From Egerieenecus sp048201975 (GTDB lineage Bacteria; Bacillota; Clostridia; Christensenellales; Aristaeellaceae): a stretch of 11,591 nucleotides of DNA. The stretch is taken from assembly GCA_048201975.1 (NCBI GenBank), contig DBFBGQ010000037.1, positions 1-11,591 of the forward strand, read 5' to 3'. Every line of letters starts with the position of its first letter. Position 1 is the stretch's first letter. This document shows, in pieces, positions 7,927 through 11,591 of this stretch. The notes under the pieces were generated by a model. It searched no databases. It saw only the letters and a program-made list of their open reading frames with translations, and had not been told where the DNA came from. Both the position numbers and the translations under genes were made by a program.

Positions 7927-8743
7927 AGCTGTCAGGGGCGTGCTCTTTTACGGTATGATCGCCTTGATCATCCTGATCACCATCATGCCCTTTCTATGGA
8001 TGATCTCCTCCTCCTTCAAGGGAGAGGAAGCCATCCGTACCATCCCCATTCGCTGGATTCCGGAGCGTCCCACGCTGGAGGGCTACCAGCGGGTGTTTAA
8101 TATGCAGGGGTTCTCCTTTACCCGTGCCAGCCTGAACAGCTTGTTCCTGGCGGTGGCGTGCACGGTGGTGGAGGTGGGATCGGCCACCATGGCGGCCTTT
8201 GTGTTTGCCAAGCTGCCCTTCCGCGGCTCCGGGAAGCTGTTTGGCCTGTACCTGGCCACCATGATGATCCCCGGCACAGTGACCATGGTGCCCAACTACA
8301 TCATCCTGCGGGTATTGGGCCTGCTGGACACCTACACGGGCCTGGTGCTGCCCAAGCTGGCCTATGCCTTTGGGGTATTCCTGATGCGGCAAAGCATGCT
8401 GGCGGTGAATGATGCCTATATGGAGTCCGCCTTCCTGGACGGCGCGACCCTGGCGCGAATCTTTCGCTCCATCATGCTGCCCATGGTGGTACCAACCCTG
8501 GCCACCATGACGCTGCTCTCCTTCATGGGCAGCTGGAACAGCTATCTCTGGCCGCTGATTGTGCTGACCTCCACGAACAAGCAAACCCTGCAGGTGGTGC
8601 TTGGAAACATGAACGGCATGTACAAAGACAACGAGCATGTGCTGATGGCTGGCGCGGTGCTCACAGTTCTTCCGATCTTGGTGGTGTATCTGATTTCGCA
8701 AAAGTATGTGGATCAGGGCATCAGCCTGGGCGGACTCAAGTAA
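7916..8743 (+). CDS. Sugar ABC transporter permease, MalG/UgpE type
   Basis: This 275-residue protein is the second channel subunit. It has the first membrane segment at residues 8-30, further segments through the EAA loop at 170-193 (ESAFLDGATLARIFRSIMLP), the SFMGSWNSYLWPL motif near 202-214 common in MalG relatives, and a final segment near 243-261 followed by the short tail KYVDQGISLGGLK. Two ATG codons stand in tandem at 7916 and 7919; no strong ribosome binding site precedes them, so translation probably depends on coupling to the upstream permease, whose last codons it overlaps. Its tail is a useful internal reference for the truncated permease at 11160-11237. Confidence 0.95.
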   Translation: MMRKAVRGVLFYGMIALIILITIMPFLWMISSSFKGEEAIRTIPIRWIPERPTLEGYQRVFNMQGFSFTRASLNSLFLAVACTVVEVGSATMAAFVFAKLPFRGSGKLFGLYLATMMIPGTVTMVPNYIILRVLGLLDTYTGLVLPKLAYAFGVFLMRQSMLAVNDAYMESAFLDGATLARIFRSIMLPMVVPTLATMTLLSFMGSWNSYLWPLIVLTSTNKQTLQVVLGNMNGMYKDNEHVLMAGAVLTVLPILVVYLISQKYVDQGISLGGLK

Positions 8744-8748
8744 TGGAA

Positions 8749-8774
8749 TGTAAACGCAGTGGATCGCGTTTGCA
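8749..8774 (+). promoter_or_regulatory. Inverted repeat between permease and binding-protein genes
   Basis: TGTAAACGC at 8749-8757 and GCGTTTGCA at 8766-8774 can form a 9-pair stem (one G-U) with an 8-base loop. It is the only gap inside the operon, and AAGGAGG of the binding-protein gene follows 8 bases later. As RNA it could protect or process the transcript, raising binding-protein output over the permeases. As DNA both arms share TGNAAACGC with CcpA (cre) and LacI-type half sites. There is no U-run, so a terminator is unlikely. Confidence 0.6.
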
Positions 8775-8797
8775 AAATAAGAAGGAGGAACCCATCC

Positions 8798-10024
8798 ATG
8801 AAGAAACTGCTTGCTCTTGTGCTGGCACTGGTAATGATCCTGTCCCTGTCGCTTGCGTATGCAGAACCTGTCACCATCACCTACGCGCATTTCTCCGGTT
8901 CCGGCGCCCAAGAAGAAACCCTTAAAAAGATGATAGAGATATTCGAAAGCAAGAACCCCGATATCCAGGTGGACGTCCAGATCACCGGCTATGATGATTA
9001 CTTCACCAAGCTGGCCACCACTGTTGGCGGCGGCAATCCCCCGGACGTGTTCGAAATGAATATGGAAAACTTCCTGTCCTACATGCTCCGTGGCGCCTGT
9101 GCCGATCTGACGGGCAAGATTGATGTTGCCAATTATAGTGAAGGCACCCTAGCGGCAGTAAGCTCCGAGGGCAAGATCTACGCTGTGCCCATGAGCTTCT
9201 CCACATGCGTGCTGTTCTACAACAAGGACCTGTTCGACCAGGCCGGCGTCGCTTACCCCACGGACGACTGGACCTGGGCGGAAGCGCAGGCTGCCGCTGA
9301 AAAGATCAAGGCGCTGGGAGACGACATCTGGGGCTACTATCAGCCCATCACCTACAACGAGTTCTACAAGTCCATCAAGGGCAACGGCGGCAGCGTGCTC
9401 AGCGAAGATTACAGCCAGTTTACCATGAACACCCCTGAAAACGTGGCTGTGCTGGAGGCCATGATCGCCCGCGTGCGCGGTGAAAACCATGTGATGCCCA
9501 CCAAGGAAGAGCTGGCCGGCCGCGGCGACTGGGATTTGTTCACCGAGGGTAAGCTAGGCATGATTATCACTGGTATCTGGGGCTTCCCTACCTTCGCCGA
9601 GAAGTGCACCTTTGACTGGGATATCGTGGTGGAACCCGGCTACAAGACTCCTAGCACCTTCTTCTTTGCCAATGTGAACTGTGTGTCTCCTTCCAGCGAT
9701 AAGCAGGAAGCCGCCGCGAAGTTTGTCGACGCCATGGGCTCCGACCCCGACATCGTTCAACTGCGCCTGGATGCCAACTGGGAGCTGCCCACCATCGCCG
9801 ACCAGAGCAAGCTGAGCCAGTACATCGAAACGACCCCGCCTGCCAACCGCAAGGCCGTGTTTGACAGCATGGACTATGCCGCCGCGCCGCCCGCGCTGGA
9901 AGAGCAGGGTGCTGTGGTGGAAATCATCGACAACATCCTGAGCACCTTGGAAACCAATGACATGACTGCGCAGGAAGCGCTGGATGAAATCCAGGCCCAG
10001 CTGGAGGACGCCGATCTCCTGTAA
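8798..10024 (+). CDS. Sugar ABC transporter solute-binding protein, secreted
   Basis: This 408-residue protein is a family 1 extracellular solute-binding protein that captures the sugar for the two upstream permeases. I chose ATG 8798 because AAGGAGG lies at 8782-8788 and it opens a clean signal peptide: two lysines, a leucine-rich core and AYA ending at residue 22, the expected signal peptidase I site before EPVTI. Family hallmarks include YNKDLFDQAGV followed by a TWAEA segment. There is no lipobox cysteine, so it should not be a lipoprotein, which is uncommon for a binding protein in a single-membrane cell. It is last in the operon, although such genes often come before the permeases. It could bind an alpha-glucoside, judging from the operon enzymes; no residue-level prediction of the ligand is possible. 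Confidence 0.94.
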   Translation: MKKLLALVLALVMILSLSLAYAEPVTITYAHFSGSGAQEETLKKMIEIFESKNPDIQVDVQITGYDDYFTKLATTVGGGNPPDVFEMNMENFLSYMLRGACADLTGKIDVANYSEGTLAAVSSEGKIYAVPMSFSTCVLFYNKDLFDQAGVAYPTDDWTWAEAQAAAEKIKALGDDIWGYYQPITYNEFYKSIKGNGGSVLSEDYSQFTMNTPENVAVLEAMIARVRGENHVMPTKEELAGRGDWDLFTEGKLGMIITGIWGFPTFAEKCTFDWDIVVEPGYKTPSTFFFANVNCVSPSSDKQEAAAKFVDAMGSDPDIVQLRLDANWELPTIADQSKLSQYIETTPPANRKAVFDSMDYAAAPPALEEQGAVVEIIDNILSTLETNDMTAQEALDEIQAQLEDADLL

Positions 10025-10041
10025 GCCCAACATGTAAAACC

Positions 10042-10073
10042 ATGGGGAGGCGGAATATCTGCCTCCCCATTTT
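10042..10073 (+). terminator. Rho-independent terminator of the operon
   Basis: ATGGGGAGGC at 10042-10051 pairs perfectly with GCCTCCCCAT at 10061-10070 around a 9-base loop, giving a 10-pair GC-rich stem followed by TTT within a run of four T. It sits 17 bases after the stop codon of the binding-protein gene. The T-run is short, so termination may be incomplete, and the symmetrical stem could serve read-through from the convergent side too. Confidence 0.85.
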
Positions 10074-10315
10074 GATGCGGGGGAAAACGAACACACATTA
10101 TCAGGTTACCGGAAATGAAATTGTTTTTCTACCCACCATTCGCGAAAGCGATAGCGCTGTAGAGGGAATCACCTTCCCATAGGGGCAAGCATCACAGCGT
10201 GGGATCATTGAGTGGTTATCCATGAAACGCATTGACACAGCTGGAAACACAAATGACTCATGTGCTCTTCTTACCATGAACGATACGCGCACGCTCACAT
10301 ATCCAGCGGGTAGGT
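10074..10315. other. Convergent intergenic region, no gene recognised
   Basis: This stretch separates the operon terminator from the end of the minus-strand hydrolase. Base composition falls here from the GC-rich operon to a mixed level. No terminator for the hydrolase transcript is evident. A minus-strand reading frame of 65 codons at 10101-10298 lacks a ribosome binding site and resembles nothing I recognise. The one notable element is the IS66-end-like sequence at 10201-10219. Confidence 0.5.
10201..10219 (+). repeat. Possible relic of an IS66 terminal repeat
   Basis: GGGATCATTGAGTGGTTAT matches the IS66 end at 1408-1426 (GGGATTATTGAGCGGTTAC) at 16 of 19 positions; all three changes are transitions. 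Its orientation would make it the right end of an element lying to the left, yet no IS66 body remains there. It may be a scar where the operon and the hydrolase segment were joined by deletion, or chance similarity. Confidence 0.35.
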
Positions 10316-11155
10316 TTATAGTCGTTCCGGATTATAAACCATACCACCAACCGCAAACTCTGCACACAACCCCGATTCAAGGAAACAAGTATAGGGTTTT
10401 CCTGTCATTTTACCCGCAAGAATGTTTTGTACACCACGATCGTAAACTTCAGCTACATATGGTTCCAGGTGATATAACGGCCATCCCAGTGGATTATCGG
10501 CTTTACCATGAGCCGGGAAAATTGCCCGAAGCTGCTGTGCATACCCCGCGATTCTATGCAGGGATGCTCCATATTCGGAAAGCGGTGCAGATAAACGTAA
10601 TTGCCCCCACACCGGCCATGTCAGCATCATATCCCCCGAAAAAAGATATCCGTTTTGCCGGTCCAGCAAACAGACGCTACCTATCGTATGGCCTGGCGTT
10701 TCCATCACTTCCAATTGAACACCACCCAAATCTAGTACATCACCGTCCGAGAGTTCAACAACTTGCTTGGATGCAGTTGGATGCCATCCATCCCAATTCC
10801 ACCCAGTCAGCTTTGGTTCATTAGCGAGAAAATGCTCATAGAATTGCCGCCGCGTTTCGGCTTCCATATCATGCCGGCACAGTTCCGCATCGCGCTTGCC
10901 TACGTGAACGCAGTCAAACTGACCATTTCCGCTATTATGGTCACCATGCGCATGCGTATTGACCACCAGGATTTCTCTGTTCGGACACAATTCCTTCACC
11001 AGGCCAACGAGATCCAAAAGTCCGAACCCTGTGTCAATCAGTAGTACGCGTTTGCTTCCTGCATACACATAAAGAATGGTTCTCCCAATTTCATCGATGG
11101 CAAACAGATTTCTTTCCACTTGATACACGTTTGCAATGCCCAGCTCACGTTCCAT
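10316..11155 (-). CDS. Metallo-beta-lactamase-fold hydrolase
   Basis: The 279-residue protein has the full metal-binding set of the MBL-fold superfamily: THAHGDH at residues 67-73 (H68, H70, D72, H73), H156 in TPGHT, D175 in FSGD and H216 in PAHG, so a two-metal hydrolase site is expected. There is no signal peptide, so it is cytoplasmic. The superfamily covers thioesterases such as glyoxalase II, lactonases, nucleases and others; nothing in the sequence selects among them, and glyoxalase II-like is only a loose description. It begins 4 bases after the stop of a truncated sugar permease, with GAAAGGG just upstream, so it was the next gene in a second sugar-transport operon whose front part is now separated by an IS66 insertion. 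Its present expression is uncertain unless a promoter lies in or beyond the IS. The GC content is lower than in the GH operon. Confidence 0.92.
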   Translation of the reverse strand: MERELGIANVYQVERNLFAIDEIGRTILYVYAGSKRVLLIDTGFGLLDLVGLVKELCPNREILVVNTHAHGDHNSGNGQFDCVHVGKRDAELCRHDMEAETRRQFYEHFLANEPKLTGWNWDGWHPTASKQVVELSDGDVLDLGGVQLEVMETPGHTIGSVCLLDRQNGYLFSGDMMLTWPVWGQLRLSAPLSEYGASLHRIAGYAQQLRAIFPAHGKADNPLGWPLYHLEPYVAEVYDRGVQNILAGKMTGKPYTCFLESGLCAEFAVGGMVYNPERL

Positions 11156-11159
11156 TGAT

Positions 11160-11237
11160 TTACCCTTTCAGCGAACCCATCATAATACCTTTGTCGAAGA
11201 ACTTTTGAATCATAGGATATAGAATCAGCAACGGCAC
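11160..11237 (-). pseudogene. C-terminal remnant of a MalG/LplC-type sugar permease
   Basis: Twenty-five codons and a stop remain, reading VPLLILYPM then IQKFFDKGIMMGSLKG. They follow the tail of the intact permease at 7916-8743 closely (VLPILVVYLI then SQKYVDQGISLGGLK), and the ending KGIMxGxxKG is typical of LplC-type permeases. The homology starts exactly where the IS66 terminal repeat ends (11238), so the insertion cut the gene. The stop lies 4 bases before the start of the hydrolase gene, showing that both belonged to one operon. This is a different transporter from the intact one, since the tail sequences differ. Confidence 0.85.
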
Positions 11238-11265
11238 GTAACCGCTCAATAATCCCCCGGTACAG
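11238..11265 (+). repeat. IS66 terminal inverted repeat (tnpC-side end)
   Basis: GTAACCGCTCAATAATCCCC followed by CGGTACAG is identical to the end of the left copy read from 1426 on the minus strand, and begins with the GTAA usual for this family. It abuts the truncated permease codons directly. Confidence 0.8.
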
Positions 11266-11285
11266 GAAGCCGTGGTTCCCGGCAC

Positions 11286-11591
11286 TCACACTGCCGAGAA
11301 CCACGACTTCATTTCTTCTGACCAGGGGAGCAGATCATCAATCTCGAAGTTCTTGCTCTGTTCTGCGCGCTCAGGCAATAGGCTGAGCAGATGGAGCAGA
11401 TAGTCGTCCAGCCGCAAGTTGTTGGCTTTGGCCGTTTCCATCAGCGAATAGATGATTGCCCTCGCTTGAGCACCCTGGGGCGTATCGGCAAAGAGCCATC
11501 CCTTCCGGCCAACGACAAAAGGGCGGATAGCGTTTTCTACCTGGTTGTTGCTTATTTCAATCTCGCCATGTTCAAGAAACGCACTCAGGTG
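11286..11591 (-). CDS. tnpC: IS66-family transposase TnpC, C-terminal part (runs off window)
   Basis: The last 101 codons of TnpC are visible, open to the window edge and ending EEMKSWFSAV then TGA. They include EIEISNNQVENAIRPFVVG, with the third catalytic residue of the DDE site (the glutamate of VENAIRP), and GWLFADTPQGA, both strongly conserved in the family. No damage is seen in this part, unlike the left copy, so this element may still be active; the two catalytic aspartates lie beyond the window. It provides the uninterrupted frame needed to recognise the deletion junction in the left copy. Confidence 0.92.
   Translation of the reverse strand, partial: HLSAFLEHGEIEISNNQVENAIRPFVVGRKGWLFADTPQGAQARAIIYSLMETAKANNLRLDDYLLHLLSLLPERAEQSKNFEIDDLLPWSEEMKSWFSAV

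Larger units (their letters stand above)
11238..11591 (-). mobile_element. IS66-family insertion sequence, partial at window edge
   Basis: The element starts with GTAACCGCTC at 11238 and continues past the end of the window. It is inverted relative to the copy at the left, so the tnpC-side ends of both face the genes between them. About 91% identity over 316 aligned bases shows they are related but separate elements, not a fresh duplication. The 8 bases next to it, AACGGCAC at 11230-11237, should recur at its far end if it inserted simply; they do not match the 8 bases beside the left copy. Confidence 0.88.

Noticed and set aside
10101..10298. Minus-strand frame of 65 codons with a CDACPYGK stretch, downstream of the hydrolase
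   Set aside because: It starts at a GTG without a ribosome binding site, resembles no family I recognise, and overlaps the IS66-end-like sequence. Not supported as a gene.
10222..10824. Plus-strand open frame of 200 codons opposite the hydrolase
   Set aside because: The minus-strand frame has all MBL metal ligands and a ribosome binding site; this one is its shadow.

Overview
The window looks like a chromosomal segment of a fairly GC-rich Bacillota, most likely a Clostridia relative. This is inferred from strong AGGAGG-type ribosome binding sites, a consensus sigma-A promoter (TTGACA, 17-base spacer, TAAAAT) in an AT-rich leader, a LacI-family regulator heading a sugar operon, and a CUT1-type sugar importer encoded without its own ATPase. 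No 16S or marker gene is present, so the assignment is tentative.

Layout. Bases 1-1426 are the damaged right part of an IS66-family insertion sequence. Its tnpC has an in-frame amber codon and an internal deletion with a frame change. Bases 1427-1803 are an AT-rich leader with the promoter and two near-identical operator-like sites. From 1804 to 10024 there is one tightly packed plus-strand operon: LacI-type regulator, GH31 alpha-glycosidase, short GH65 family enzyme, two sugar ABC permeases and a solute-binding protein. It ends in a hairpin terminator at 10042-10073. The first five genes overlap or nearly touch. The only internal gap, 8744-8797, holds an inverted repeat just before the binding-protein gene.

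Bases 10316-11155 carry a metallo-beta-lactamase-fold hydrolase on the minus strand, convergent with the operon. Immediately upstream of it (11160-11237) is the last 25 codons of a MalG/LplC-type sugar permease, cut exactly at the terminal repeat of a second IS66-family element (11238-11591, running off the window). The hydrolase is therefore the surviving tail of a second sugar-transport operon broken by the insertion. The two IS66 copies are inverted, with their tnpC ends facing inward, and differ at about 9% of positions.

Functional reading. The importer probably takes up an alpha-glucosidic di- or oligosaccharide. The binding protein captures it, the two permeases carry it in with a shared MsmX/UgpC-type ATPase encoded elsewhere, and the cytoplasmic GH31 and GH65 enzymes split it. 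GH65 retains the catalytic acid and the phosphate-loop motifs of the phosphorylases, so it probably releases beta-glucose 1-phosphate; no beta-phosphoglucomutase gene is nearby. The LacI-type protein is encoded first and probably represses the whole operon, itself included, by binding the two operators at and just downstream of the predicted transcription start. Kojibiose, nigerose, maltose or isomalto-type sugars all fit; the sequence alone does not decide the linkage.
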